A DNA stretch of 64,000 nucleotides from Anthoceros angustus (lineage: Eukaryota; Streptophyta; Anthocerotopsida; Anthocerotales; Anthocerotaceae): positions 99,440-163,439 of the forward strand of contig MU008225.1 in assembly GCA_010909165.1 (NCBI GenBank), in the 5' to 3' direction. Under the pieces are notes generated by a model. The model was given only the letters and a program-made list of their open reading frames with translations. It was not told where the DNA came from and did not search any database. Below are positions 11,512 through 26,731 of the stretch, piece after piece (within the stretch, counting starts at the first letter, position 1; each line of letters starts with the position of its first letter). Both the position numbers and the translations under genes were made by a program.

Positions 11512-11860
11512 TAGCGGGGGCTAATAATCCCTTGTATCCCCAGCTACTACCGGTAATCCCAATGCATAGGTGAACCTATGTAGCTACTCGAGGTACCTAG
11601 ACTATGGAAATACGCTCTAAGTCCGTGTTGTGGACACATCAACCTGTCCATAACACGGATTCAGGTAGATGGAGAGTCTACTGAGCTCTCACTCAACTAT
11701 GTAGGTCATACAAGCTATCATTCCTTTGGATAGTAGACCCTACGAGGTTACTGGCCGAAGGACTGAATAGGACTTGATGCCGTGAAAGGCAAATGGTGGG
11801 TGCGAAAGTCAGGACTATTTCAGAAGAACACTACCTATGGAAACAGGGTCTGCAGTTCTT
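11512..11860. other. Convergent intergenic region with inverted repeats
   Basis: 3' flanks of the P450 (+) and GluRS (-) genes meet here. No CDS is seen. It holds a 15-bp inverted repeat with one mismatch (tccgtgttgtggaca at 11622-11636, complement at 11645-11659, 8-nt loop) and a smaller palindrome cataggtgaacctatg near 11560. Either could form RNA hairpins in the 3' UTRs. Confidence 0.6.
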
Positions 11861-15458
<3,598 letters not shown>

Positions 15459-16853
15459 ATGGGGATGAGGCATCGTCTGCTGCTACCTGCACGCAGTAGA
15501 TCGGTTTCATCCATGGCACTCTCACGGCATGGGGGGCAGCTTGTCTACCCACAAATTTCCCGGGTTCCTTGCTGCGCGCTCTCCTCAGCTTCGACTCCCC
15601 AACCTGTGTCTAGAATCGCCTGGCGAGGCTCCCTTGTCTTCAGGCTGGTGGCGCTGTCGAGGAATTTCGCAGGGAGAGCCTCTAATAGAGCTAGGTCTAC
15701 GCAAATGCGGCTGTCACAAGTGCCTCTAGGAGTAGGAGAAGTAGCGCTGATCGGTGAAGAAAGCCTGGGGCTGAAGGAGAAAGCAGAGCTCGTTGCCCAG
15801 CAGCTGGAGACTTCCGGGGAAAGCAAATCTGAGGAAAGCAAGTCCGGAGAGGGTGATGACGACGCAGTTGTTTTTGCCAGAGATAAGGACCTGAAGCGCG
15901 GCCTGCGCAGGCTCGCTGGCAGCAACATCTTCGTAGGCTCCAGCCTCCGGAGCCTGCGCATCAAGAATGCGGAGTTCATCAAGAGCAGCCCCAAAGTTTC
16001 TGAATGCCCCAGAGAGGGTCTTCCGGAGTTTGCAGTTGTCGGGAGGTCCAACGTGGGCAAGTCTTCTCTCATCAACACCATGGTGAATCGCAAAGAGCTT
16101 GCTCAGACCTCGAAAAGGCCTGGTATCCTCCATTCCTTGCAGGGTTCAGGGTTTAAGCAGTTGGTTGCAAATGCATATGCATCCATACATGCGAATGAAT
16201 CCAGATAGCTCATACCCGACATTGTTGCAGGGAAAACGCAGCTCATCAATCACTTCAAGATAGACAACCGCTGGTACTTGGTGGATCTTCCAGGCTATGG
16301 GTAATTCACTGCACGGCAACCCAACCAGTGGCTGTTGCTCGCTGTGTTCTCGTTGCTCAATCCTTTTGTTTGCTGATAGGTTTGCCAAGGCTCCAACAGC
16401 TGTCCGGACTGACTGGAGTGCCTTCACCAAGGACTATTTTTTGAACCGGCAGAATCTGGTAGCCGTGTTTCTTCTCATCGATGCTAGCATTCCCCCGCAG
16501 AAAATCGACCTGGACTGTGCCAACTGGCTGGGGAGAAACAATGTAATGTGCTGTTTCGAGCGGACATTGTTGGGATGGAATTGTGAGTTCCTAATCGAAG
16601 TTGAGGGATAAATTTTGTGTCCCTCTGTGTGATGCAGATTCCAATGACCGTGGTGTTCACCAAGTGTGATAGGAAGAAGAAGAACAAGAATGGGGGCAGA
16701 AAGCCTGAAGAGAACATTCTCGACTTCGAAACGAGGTTAAAAGAGTCCTTCGCTGAGCTCCCTCCATGGGTGATGACCAGCTCTGCTACTGGGCAAGGCA
16801 AAGACGAACTCTTGACTCACATAGGAAACCTGTTGCAATATTGGAAAAGCTGA
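15459..16853 (+). CDS. EngB/YihA-type GTPase, organelle-targeted
   Basis: GTPase of the EngB (YihA, YsxC) family, needed in bacteria for 50S subunit assembly; plant copies act in plastids or mitochondria. Four exons: 15459-16122, 16231-16300, 16380-16542, 16638-16853. Phases agree, giving 370 aa. The first about 80 residues are rich in Arg/Ser with few acids, typical of a transit peptide; residues 100-150 are an acidic linker. The GTPase domain shows G1 [10 protein letters not shown] (195-204), the EngB-specific switch [12 protein letters not shown]3 DLPGYG, G4 TKCD and G5-like [11 protein letters not shown]. The second intron lies directly after the G3 Gly-Tyr-Gly codons. Bacterial EngB is about 200 aa, so the extra length is the N-terminal extension. 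Confidence 0.95.
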
Positions 16854-17312
16854 GGCGAACATGTGTACCTATACAGGCACGAATCATGCTGCTGGAAGTG
16901 CTAGGCGCCGCTCGTGAATTGGAAACTTGTGTACCATGTGTATCTCAATTAACAAAACGCGATACATCGTTACGATTTGGCTACAAGATGATAAGGCGTA
17001 CCACAAGGAATGACTGCAAAGCGGAGCAGACCACCTACACAGGGTGCAAGATGTCCCTCGCGTAAATAATGCTCTCACCAGTCAGTCCTATCGCCCTCAG
17101 GTCCAGTACCTGCTTCAACACAAGCAAGCTATGTGCTTTCCTGAAAGCTGATGCGACGATCAGAGGATTCGATATGAACCTCAACTACGCCCGATTAAAT
17201 ACGTCTAGTGATGCTGAGTTGACGAGATAGGGCTCGATGACTACCAGACAAGCACACAAAGTATAAATATCTAGAGTGTACCTATTCACATTGTGTCGAT
17301 GCCAAGCAGGGT
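16854..17312. other. Convergent intergenic region, 3' flanks only
   Basis: 3' flanks of EngB (+) and the RAD52-like gene (-). Reading frames here are short and show no motif. No RNA gene or repeat is recognised. Confidence 0.5.
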
Positions 17313-18360
17313 TCAGGAAGCTGGCACTTCATCCTCATGGTACAGGTACAGGCCAAGACCAAATCGAGCACATGCTCGACGGAAGGCCATCCCTTCTGCT
17401 TTTTGCACAGGATCACCATACTCGACATCATCCAGTGACGCCGTCCCCGTGGATTCACGCCAAGCCTGTGCAGAATCAAAACATGTGAGGCCATACAGTT
17501 GCACCTTGACGATTCAAGTAAGAAAATTTTCACACAATTAACAAGAGGACAAATTACCTCCCCATCAGTTCCACGAAGAGTTATGCGGTACACAACAGAT
17601 ACTGACTTGCCATCTGGAGAAAGCAGTACGTTCCGCACCTCTCCACTCCAGCCTGCCACACATTTGCCATACAGATGAAGCTGTGTAACTAGCAGAACGA
17701 AAGCTAAGGTGCTGTAGAGCATGCAATACTCATCCTAGACCATCTAGCAAACTGAAGCCAAAGAAACGTGAGTGAATGATGCAGTGCATCGGCTATAATA
17801 TGTACCAACAGATTTTCCACTGAAGTTGGAGGAAGAAAATCAACCTGGCGCATAGAAACTAAGCATACGATTCGCATGGTACCTGCACAACCGTGACACC
17901 CAGTAAGAATTCCCAGTCCAAACAGCCAGAGAAAACGTTGAAACCTAATTTCTCGTCTCCCGTGTGAGGCCTAAATCAAACCTGCATACCAGGGAATGTA
18001 CTTGAGCTCGTGGCCGTCCTCATCCACCTTGACTTTGAGCACCTTGTCAGGTACTCTCTTGTTCATGTCTCTGAGGATCTCAGCCAGAGGCCGTGTGATG
18101 AAGGAGCTCTGCGGTTGTGCATCAATGGGGACGGCGTAGTGGCCGAACGCCTGGCCAATCTTGGAAGCCGCATCCTTGGTGGCCTTGACCGACAGGTGCC
18201 TAGCCTGCTCCTGGAAGGAAGCCCGGGTGAACATAGTCCTAGGCACCGCAGTGCCCCACAGACTGCACGACAGACCCCCGGTGCCGCTAGAAGAGGGAGG
18301 CAGGGGCTTCACCCCCGCGCTCACCACAGACACAGGAGAGACGAGCCCCAACGCCTCCAT
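17313..18360 (-). CDS. RAD52-like organellar DNA-binding/repair protein (ODB type)
   Basis: Plant RAD52-1/RAD52-2 (ODB) proteins bind single-stranded DNA and promote annealing in mitochondria, plastids or nucleus. Exons high to low: 18360-17990, 17882-17845, 17652-17558, 17465-17313; phases agree and give 218 aa. The N-terminal about 70 residues are Ser/Pro-rich and acid-poor, as in an organelle transit peptide. The core shows ITRPLAEILRDMNKRVPD, the junction IPWYHANRMLSFYAPGW (three exons, with a 38-bp exon coding the middle), GEVRNVLLSPDG, VVYRITLRGTDGE, RESTGTAS and ACARFGLGLYLYHE. These are the hallmarks of plant RAD52-like proteins, which cover only the N-terminal RAD52 fold. The first donor (GTATGC) is fixed by the conserved Trp-Tyr-His. 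Confidence 0.92.
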
Positions 18361-18807
18361 CGGTTTCGTGTGCTTTCGAATGCGTGGCTACAGGGTGGAG
18401 CAATTTGTCACCCGAGTGTCGGACAGGCCTCAGAATCGTGTGCAAGCCAATTCATGCCGATTGGCAGCGCAAGTGCAAGAAGCCCGGCAGATCTAGAGAG
18501 AGACGATTGCTTTTAGATTGACTGTGCTTGTTCGCACACTTGCCACGCCAATTCCGTAGTATTCACTAATTGCTCGTATTTGCATCAAACAAATGCGGCA
18601 ATGAACAATTCGAGCTACGTGTTGTCACCAATCGCATCTCATTTTCGAGTTACGTATGTTCATGGCAAGCCGTACAGACGCCGCTAAGACCAATATGAGC
18701 TGGGAGCTAAAATAAATGAAATATACTGAATTGGTGATGACGAATACGAGCGGGCCCGATCCGGCCAAGCCACAATACATACTCTGCGAATGTATCTGAA
18801 TCACGGC
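18361..18807. other. Intergenic region between TRAPPC11 3' end and RAD52-like promoter
   Basis: 447 bp between two minus-strand genes. It should hold the promoter of the RAD52-like gene and the 3' UTR of TRAPPC11. No coding or repeat feature is recognised. Confidence 0.5.
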
Positions 18808-21800
18808 TTACTTTAAGTCAGTGGGAGCTCGTCTGTCTGGATCTGCGGGAGCGCTTGGGAAGATGAAAAGCTGGCTGCTGAGAGAAGAAGTGTGGAAAGT
18901 GGAGGAGAACCGGGAGGAAGTAAGTTTCACTTGGGGAAGCTGGTGCATACCTGAAGCAATGGGGACAAACCTATATGACAGGAGGTACGTGGAAAGGGGA
19001 AGAACAGAGAGCGAGTCAGTGTGAGGACCAGAGAATATGAAGCTCTGTGCATCTGTGACGGAGAAGCCAATGCCCTGAAGGGCAGTTGTCTGATTTTGGA
19101 TTTTCAGGGACAAGGTGAATGGGACACCTAGCAGGGCGAAGGGAGGGCAATCCAAGGAGACGAGCAGGGGGGGAGATTCCACAAGGACGGGGGCTAGCTG
19201 AACACTCTTTGCAACTGGTTTTGGGACAGGCTCCAAGGCTCCCGAGCTCACTGGCTCCCTTTTCCAGGTCACTACAATCTTGCCAGGATGGAGTCCTGGA
19301 GAGCACTCAAGTGGATGTACCCAGAAGAGTTGCGTGTACGTCTCCCCAGAATGTAGGAGCACACCAGAAGAGGCATCCTCAGACGACCCTTCTCCAGGTT
19401 CTGATGCGGATTGATTTGATGATCTTGACTTCCTAACCAGGCAACATCTGGAGTCCCTCTCTTCCACCTCTATCGACAGCAGCCTTACTGGAAATGAACC
19501 TGAACTTTCGGCAGTTACCACCAAGATACTCCTCTCCTTCCAGGGGAGAGAGACTCTGGATGTACTGCTTACATCATCTTGCAAGCCCTGGGGCATCAAT
19601 GCATCACGCCTAAATGCACCCACATATCGGTAGCTGATTGACAAGGGGTCCTCACAAATGATAGATAACGTCCTGTTCAATCTGATAGTTTGAGATGTCC
19701 CCTCAGCTGCATCTGACGCCTGTGCCTGATATTTTAAGGACACGTTCAACCCAAGATTTCTGGCCTCAAGGGACCTCAGCAATAGAACCGTTGACCATGA
19801 TGCATTCACTTGAACAGGAGGAACAGTCAGAGACCCAGGGAAATTTTCAATCTTCCCAATCTTCTCAGCAGCACCCAAGGATTGGCTGTCATGACTTTCC
19901 CTTGACGATGAAGCAGGATCATGTTCAATCAGAACCTCAGCCGGAACAACACTCTGGTTAGAGGCGTCAGGTGATAGCCTTGTATTTCCAGACGATGGCA
20001 ATGTAGTAAGGTAGACCTCCAACGCTCCAGAGAAGATAGCATGCCCTGTTGATTTGAGGCTGACATGAACAGGAAACTCCTCTCGGACCATAGAGGGACC
20101 CGAGGAAACACCGAAGTCCATCTGTACTAGAGGTTCAGGTTCCTCAACCTGGATAACCTTCTGCCCAAAAAATGCCAAAGTACTGTCCTTGATAGGCAAA
20201 ACTTCCACTCCAGGCTCATAAATCCAAAGAGGCACTTCCTCCCTACTAGCAGCACTCTCCACCTGGCACCGGATGCGTGCATGTGGTCCGACATAAGCAA
20301 TAACTGCCAACAATTCAAGCTTGCCGCTTGTACCTGAAAACAAAGCATTCCAACCAAAAATAAGTTTCTGCGGTAAATGGAGAATGTGAAGACAACGTGA
20401 TACAAACTACTAAACCAGCCCACTTGGCATGAGAATGAACCACACTTACTTGGAGAGACAGAGACTACAAGTCTTTTCCACTTGTTTGGCTCCAATGCTA
20501 GATTGTACACTTCCTCCTTAAACACATCTTGAACCTGCACCTCTGAATTCCCAGAAATCCCAGATGCTGGACTGGAACTGGCCGAAGTCCGAAGAACAAA
20601 ATTACACTCTGATTGATTAAATTGCACCTCCAGCCTCTCCACTTCAACCACCAGGGGCAGGTGGGTAAGCAAACAAAGTGTAAACTGTGTTGATTTTCCT
20701 GGTTTCACGCTTGACTCCTGAAATGCTGCACAAGCAGAGAGAACAGCTCTCAATGGGCTCACCAAATCAATTTCAAGATTGACAGGCTTAGACTGATTCA
20801 CAGCCAATCCGCTCTCTCCATCCCGAGCTGGGAGAACTGAGCTTTCCCCCCCCAAGAGACTAAAAACTTGTTTGTGAATTTGCACCCGCTGAAGATCAGT
20901 AAGTGGCCCTGCTGGGCCAACCTGGGGCCCAGATACAATCCTATGGCCTTCACCGGGTGAGCTCTTCGGAATCGGCAAGGATGCCAACTCAAGTGCATAT
21001 TCCACATACTCCTTCAGCAAGCCAAGTTGGCGTGCACACTCTTGCAAGTACCCCAGGCTTGCCCCAAGAAGAGCAACCCAAGCCTCCTTTCGATACATTC
21101 CTGCCACACTATTGAAAAGTCTTATGGCATTTTCGTGATCTCTGGCATTAAAGTACTCTCTGCCCATCTCACTCCCAAGCTGATAGATCATCCTACTCGC
21201 TTGGATCAGCTTGTACTGCTCATGAGCTTTGGTGAGAAGGTCAATTGCTGCATGAGTGTGGGCAAATTTCTTCTCCACTGCTACTGCATGCCTCATGAAC
21301 TCAGCTCCTGTAGGTCTGCACCACAAAGATATGACATACATGAAATAAGACCTAAAGACTCAGCCTTCACATTAAGCTGCTAGAACAGTTCAAGCCACAA
21401 GACCTATGTTTCACCACATTCTCACATTTGAGTGTCAAGAGTGTTGCCACGTCGCAGAAGACGAGGAGCCTGTCCAACATAGAGAGGAGTGCCTATATCT
21501 TCTCGTGGACCTGCTAAGTAGTCCACAGCATTTGCCTCATCGAATGCCTCAAAAGTTGCAATAATGGAGTCAAAACTCCGTTTTCTTTGTGACATGTAGG
21601 CTGCTGCCAGCTGTACCATGAAAGTCAGAAAACGTTGAGACCAGTGAGTTGTCAGAGCCTCAATATATAGCGAATGCGAGTCCACAAAAGTCGATCAACC
21701 ATAAAAACACCGAGGGCATGAACAGACAAGTATAGATACCTGGTAGTAGTAGCCAGCTTGTAACTCACGCTCTGTAATAGGCGGCCCAGGTACTGTTGTG

Positions 21801-23629
21801 TTAGGAGCAGCTGCAGGACCAGCTGTGGAAAAGCTGTTCAGCAAAAGTTCTGCAAATACAAGGTACTGCTTGCTAACCCATGCCCAGTGCAAAAAAGCAC
21901 CTTCGGGAGGTCCTACTAAGCGCTTGTACCAGGTCATATGCTGCTTAAACCACTTCACAGCCTCAGTCTCTTTGCCACTATGCAACAGTAAAGTAGAAAC
22001 TTTGAAGTGGAGTTGCTCGGCAACAGCCTTCAACTCAACAATCCTTTGAACAGGCTGCAGCTCCATGGGCGTGGTTACCACCTGGGATCAAAATCCAGGA
22101 TAAATTCTAGAATAAGTTGCTTGCAGACACGCAGCTGAAAATGGTCAGCACCCAATAACAACTAGTTCACTGTGGATGAAACAAACAACAACTCAATGAA
22201 AACGCCAGCATTGACCAGTCACGTGCCAGAACTATGACAAATGATCTTGCTTGGCTACAATTCCTAGTGTACATGAGGCCACATGGTAACCGTTTTCTTG
22301 TTCTGAAAAAATGAGGACTGCAAATTTGCCTGCTCACAGGGGGACTAAAGAACAGACCATAGATTCTTAACCTTAAATGATAGAGAAGCAGCACCTCCTG
22401 CAGGAGACTGTAGGCAGTTTCGTAGAACTTAAGGGCTGCCACCCAATCCCTCCTAAACTCAGCATATACAGCCACCTGATTGGGATATGCACTGTGAGGA
22501 CATCGGAGAGAGAGAGCAAGACATTGAAAGTCATCATACTGTATCTCAAGAGACATCTCCTGTGCCTAGCAAACGCATCATTTATACCTTAAAGTTATAG
22601 CGTACACTGAGTTCCATAGAGCTGTAGGTCTTCTTTTCAATCCGCAATTTAACTCGTCGACCTTCATCTCTATAGTAGCTTGACGCAAGTTCAGCCAACA
22701 CGCTACCCAATCTGAAAGTTGTCACAAGAAGGGGCAACAAAATGAGACAGTAGATCCCACAGGGACAAACCACAGCAAGAAGCCCGAACATGCGTATAAG
22801 ACCTGCCCAGTGACCGCTTGAGTTCATTGGGATCGTGACTGATGAAGGTGAGACAGTTCTTTGCATCCACTTCTGCTCTCTTCCTGAAAGCAGTCAACCG
22901 GTCCTCATTCACCTCACCTGCATAGGATAGGCCATTGCTGCAACAAGCATAAGCCCTCATGTTCACGCTAATCAAACTGCGAGGTTGAAAATGCTTTCAA
23001 CGGAATTCACGAACCTTGATTCAAGTTGGGCTGAACAATTACCGCCAGCAGCTTGATATTCCTCCCTCGTATGACATTCCTGGAGATGGATGGACAACAG
23101 GACTTAGATGCGGCAGACTGTCAATAGCCCAGCAGCCTGCTGAACTCCTAGGACACATCACTTATAGGATCTACACAAAAAAAAAGAGGCAGCGACCAGG
23201 AATTCTCTGCTGCACACCAGAGACTCGTTCCCTGGATAGGAATGAGCTCGTTCAACGAAATGACCTGCCTGGTCTAGACACATACTTGATGCTGTCAAGG
23301 CTCGTGCAGACTTGCAGCCACTGAGTCGGATCTCCATACACGTGTTCGCGATCGAACAACGCTGCCAACACGGCTGGAGTTCTCGTCCGGTGTTTGAGCA
23401 ACCAATCAGCTTTCAGAATTCCCACGGGTGGTGGCAGCCTGGCATCGACGGATTTCCTCTCCTTTCCTCCGATGAGGGACACCTTGGAGAACTCCGGAAT
23501 TGCCAAGGTGTTGATGGGCGGCTGCTCCGTGTGCAGAAACAAGGAAATCGTGGAGTGCAGCTCAGGCACGCCAACCAGTGCTACTAGCGCCACAGGAGGC
23601 GTTCGCAGCTCGTCCGGGAACTCCTCCAT
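18808..23629 (-). CDS. TRAPPC11: TRAPPC11 (foie gras/gryphon) vesicle-tethering subunit
   Basis: Subunit of the TRAPP complexes that act in ER-Golgi and trans-Golgi traffic. Nine exons, high to low: 23629-23286, 23079-23015, 22917-22803, 22711-22588, 22475-22395, 22081-21740, 21610-21426, 21315-20450, 20333-18808. All phases agree, giving 1215 aa, close to other plant TRAPPC11 proteins. The N-terminus MEEFPDELRTPPVALVALVG is the conserved plant start, so an upstream in-frame Met (23743) is rejected. The foie gras domain is in the middle (VAVYAEFRRDWVAALKFYE, ELKAVAEQLHFKVSTLLLH, TKAHEQYKLIQASRMIYQLG). The C-terminal exon holds the Ig-like/gryphon part ending in LSTYLLSYRFVPIASG. Transcribed divergently from NDPK, 247 bp apart. 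Confidence 0.94.
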
Positions 23630-23876
23630 CGCGAATCCAACACTGCGCTCTGAGGAGTCCGACACTTCTGAGCAACCGCACTTTAACCTGATGCTGTTGG
23701 GACCCCAAAAGCTCGCTCTCTCCTTAGGGTTTGTCCAAAACATGGAAATTTTGCAACACTACTTCAAACAGTCTCTGACCTAAGCAGCTGCATCTCATTC
23801 TTGCAGCTTGCGGCAGTCCAATCCTCCCCCTCCCTGTCGTGCACGCCATTGCGTTCTTCTCTTCCCGGCAGGCACG
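23630..23876. promoter_or_regulatory. Short bidirectional promoter, TRAPPC11 / NDPK
   Basis: Only 247 bp lie between the two start codons on opposite strands, so both core promoters and 5' UTRs are in this interval. The segment near 23770-23870 is pyrimidine-rich on the plus strand (cctccccctccctg), common just upstream of highly expressed plant genes. Confidence 0.55.
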
Positions 23877-24763
23877 ATGGTGGAATACACGTTCATCATG
23901 ATCAAGCCCGATGGTGTGCAAAGAGGCCTGGTAGGCTGTCAGTGCAAGCCCCTGATCTTTGTTGTCTTCGGGCTGTTTCTGTTCACTGCTGCTTCCTCCT
24001 CACTCCGAAGATCTGCATGGATCTGGAACATTGAGTTTCCCTTGGATGTGGGAAGCTCGATGTCCCCTTAGATGTAGGAAGCTCAATGTTCCCTTGGGTG
24101 TAGAAAGCTCTAATTTCTATACCTTGATGTCCTGAAGCTTTTTCTATGCTGCTCTTGTTACGTACTGCAGGTCGGCGAGATCATCGCCAGATTCGAGAAG
24201 AAAGGCTTTTCTCTGAAAGGTGTGGCCTCTGCTGACAGTTTCAGGCACTGAAGCTGCTCAAACAAGGTGATTGCATGTTGACATGGCTTACTAGAGGTGC
24301 TAACAGTCCGATTCGTGTTCGCAGCCTTGAAGTTGGTGAAAGTTGAGCGAGCTTTCGCCGAGAAGCATTATGCTGACTTGTCTGCCAAGCCTTTCTTCAA
24401 GGGTCTCGTGGACTACATCATCTCTGGTGTGGTGGTGGCCATGGTCTGGGAAGGCAAGGGCGTTGTTGCCACTGGCCGTAAGATCATCGGAGCTACTAAC
24501 CCTGCGGAGTCCGCTCCTGGTACAATCCGAGGCGACTTCGCCATCGACATCGGAAGGTGAGCGATCAACTTTATTTTGTTGCATTTGTGGCAGCTGGATC
24601 ATTTTCTCTTCAGTCCAACGAGACTCAGATTTCTCCACCTCCCCGCAGAAACGTGATCCATGGCAGCGACGCCGTCGAGAGCGCCAAGAAGGAAATCGCC
24701 TTGTGGTTCCCTGATGGAGTGACAGAATGGCAGAGCGCATTGCACCCTTGGATCTACGAGTAG
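23877..24763 (+). CDS. Nucleoside diphosphate kinase (cytosolic NDPK1 type)
   Basis: Transfers the gamma-phosphate from ATP to NDPs through a phospho-histidine. Exons 23877-23930, 24171-24219, 24325-24556 and 24649-24763; phases fit and give exactly 149 aa, the standard length of the cytosolic type. The protein starts [18 protein letters not shown], with no transit peptide, and has [21 protein letters not shown] and the active-site NVIHGSD (catalytic His in exon 4). It ends in WIYE, typical of plant NDPK1. The first intron (240 bp) is the longest, which is common for highly expressed genes. Confidence 0.97.
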
Positions 24764-25546
24764 ATTAGGTAGCTGCAATACTTTTACTCTACTACAGTCG
24801 TGATCCTCCTGCCTGGTCGACTGGCTGACGGTCGTGAGATCTCTTCTGTACCGGGAAAATGCAGTTTTGCTTGGTGCACATCCCACCTTTTGGGTACGAG
24901 GATTGCCTTGAGTTCAAGTGACAGAAATTCCAAATCACTGTCCATCATTTCCTATTTCCTTCATTTCCTTCCATCCCTCAAATTTGTATTACCCACTATT
25001 CCCGTATTACCAACCTGAACTTCCTTGACAGGCAGTCGAAATTTTTTTGGGGCAGGACTGTAGGAGTGGAGACTGGCGAGGGTATGTGTGTCATGCGGTA
25101 AAGCATAACTGACGTATTATTTGATGTAGGACAATGCATCAACCGGATTTGAAGACATGACGTGATAGCACGCATGGCGAAAGTTTTATGCAGTGACGAG
25201 TGGATAACTGACTGCGGAATTTATTGTGGTGGATATTATTCTGACAGGTTTTCCAGTCCGTTCGTTTTCAGGCCCGATGACCTTGTCTGCTTCTATCCAG
25301 GCATCTATGGCAGCTCCACGCGTGCTCAACGTCCCGGCAGCTCCAACATTCTGCTAAAGTTGGTGAGACACGCTGTGTGGTGTGGTGAAGAATTGTGTCG
25401 GCGAGCCCATAGCGAGAAATGTGGGCGCGTTCTAGTTCACTTGAATGTAGCATTCCATGCAGGCACTGAGATTGTTCAGCCTTGGTGTGGCGAGGGACAT
25501 CAGAGGCCTGGGAGCTGCAGCGGTGTCGCGAGAGGAGGGGGAAGCT
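24764..25546. other. NDPK 3' flank and HPR promoter region
   Basis: No recognised gene. Reading frames overlapping 25162-25746 are shadows of the GC-rich HPR gene. A likely acceptor-like sequence (attccatgcag, ending at about 25461) just upstream of the HPR start could mark a 5' UTR intron. Confidence 0.45.
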
Positions 25547-26731
25547 ATGGCGGGGTACGGGCGGCAGCTTGCGACGGAGGTGCACAATGCCGGGGGGAAG
25601 TTGAGGGTGGTGAGCACGAAGCCGATGCCGGGGAGCCGGTGGATTCGGGAGCTGGTGAATGCGGGATGTCGGGTGGAGGTTTGCACGGAGGACAAGACGA
25701 TTCTGAGCGTGGAGGACGTGCTGCAGCTGATAGGCACGAAGTGTGACGGCGTGATCGGGCAATTGACGGAGGACTGGGGGGAGACGCTCTTCTCCGCGCT
25801 GAGGAGGGCTGGAGGCCACGCCTTCAGCAACATGGCGGTCGGATACAACAATGTGGATGTGGAGGCTGCAACCAGGAACGGGATCTCGGTGGGCAACACC
25901 CCGGGCGTGCTGACCGAGACGACGGCGGAGCTGGCGGCAGCGCTCACTCTGGCCGCGGCCCGGAGGGTGGTGGCGGCAGACAGCTTCATGCGCGCGGGGA
26001 AGTACAAGGGATGGCTGCCATCGCTCTTCGTCGGCAACCTGCTCAAGGGCCAGACTGTGGGGATCATCGGGGCCGGGAGGATCGGGACCGCGTATGCCAG
26101 GATGATGGTGGAGGGATTCAAGATGAACGTGGTCTACTACGACCTCTACCAGTCCACCCGGCTAGAGAACTTCGTGACAGCCTACGGGAGCTTCCTCAAG
26201 AGCCAGGGGGAGGAGGCCGTGACATGGAAGCGCGCCAGCAATGTGGAGCAGGTGCTGCAGGAGGCGGACGTGGTGAGCCTGCACCCGGTGCTGGACAAGT
26301 CAACCTACCACCTCATCAACAAGCAGCGGCTGAGCCTGATGAAGAAGGAGGCGGTGCTGGTGAACGCCAGCCGGGGGCCCGTGATAGACGAGGCGGCTCT
26401 GGTGGAGCACCTGAAGGCTAACCCCATGTTCCGTGTGGGGCTGGACGTGTTTGAAGACGAGCCGCTGATGAAGCCGGGGCTGGCGGAGCTGGAGAACGCC
26501 GTGGTGGTGCCGCATATTGCTTCTGCGTCGAAGTGGACCAGGGAAGGCATGGCCACTCTCGCCGCGCAGAACGTGGCCGCCAAGCTCCGGGGGTTTCCGG
26601 TTTGGCCCAATTCCAATGATGTTGCTCCCTTCTTGGACCCATTGTCTCCCGCGCCTACTGCCTGTCCCAGCATTGTGAATGCCAAGGCGCTCAACCTTCC
26701 CATTGGCACCGCAACTTCTGCTAAGCTTTGA
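25547..26731 (+). CDS. Peroxisomal NADH-dependent hydroxypyruvate reductase (HPR1 type), intronless
   Basis: Photorespiratory enzyme reducing hydroxypyruvate to D-glycerate in peroxisomes. D-isomer 2-hydroxyacid dehydrogenase family. The frame is open from 25457, but homology begins with the Met at 25547 (MAGYGRQLATEVHNAGGK), giving 394 aa against about 386 in angiosperms. Seen: KPMPGSRWI, GVIGQLTEDWGETLFSAL, the Rossmann loop GIIGAGRIG, DLYQSTRLE, and the catalytic trio Arg in NASRGPVID, Glu in DVFEDEP and His in PHIASASKW. The C-terminus is TSAKL; AKL is a variant of the SKL peroxisomal signal. The whole CDS is one exon and very GC-rich, while all resolved neighbours have introns and angiosperm HPR1 genes have many. 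A retrocopy is possible. It converges on BCAT. Confidence 0.95.
   Translation: MAGYGRQLATEVHNAGGKLRVVSTKPMPGSRWIRELVNAGCRVEVCTEDKTILSVEDVLQLIGTKCDGVIGQLTEDWGETLFSALRRAGGHAFSNMAVGYNNVDVEAATRNGISVGNTPGVLTETTAELAAALTLAAARRVVAADSFMRAGKYKGWLPSLFVGNLLKGQTVGIIGAGRIGTAYARMMVEGFKMNVVYYDLYQSTRLENFVTAYGSFLKSQGEEAVTWKRASNVEQVLQEADVVSLHPVLDKSTYHLINKQRLSLMKKEAVLVNASRGPVIDEAALVEHLKANPMFRVGLDVFEDEPLMKPGLAELENAVVVPHIASASKWTREGMATLAAQNVAAKLRGFPVWPNSNDVAPFLDPLSPAPTACPSIVNAKALNLPIGTATSAKL

Noticed and set aside
17976-17981. Alternative first donor in the RAD52-like gene (GTTTGA)
   Set aside because: It breaks the conserved Trp-Tyr-His junction; the GTATGC donor at 17989-17984 restores it with correct phase.
23630-23743. 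N-terminal extension of TRAPPC11 from an upstream Met
   Set aside because: Homology starts sharply at MEEFPDEL (23629), and the extension would overlap the NDPK-side promoter.
25457-25546. Upstream Met of HPR as the start
   Set aside because: The extra 30 residues have no counterpart in the family, and ccatgcag there looks more like a splice acceptor. A targeting role cannot be fully excluded.
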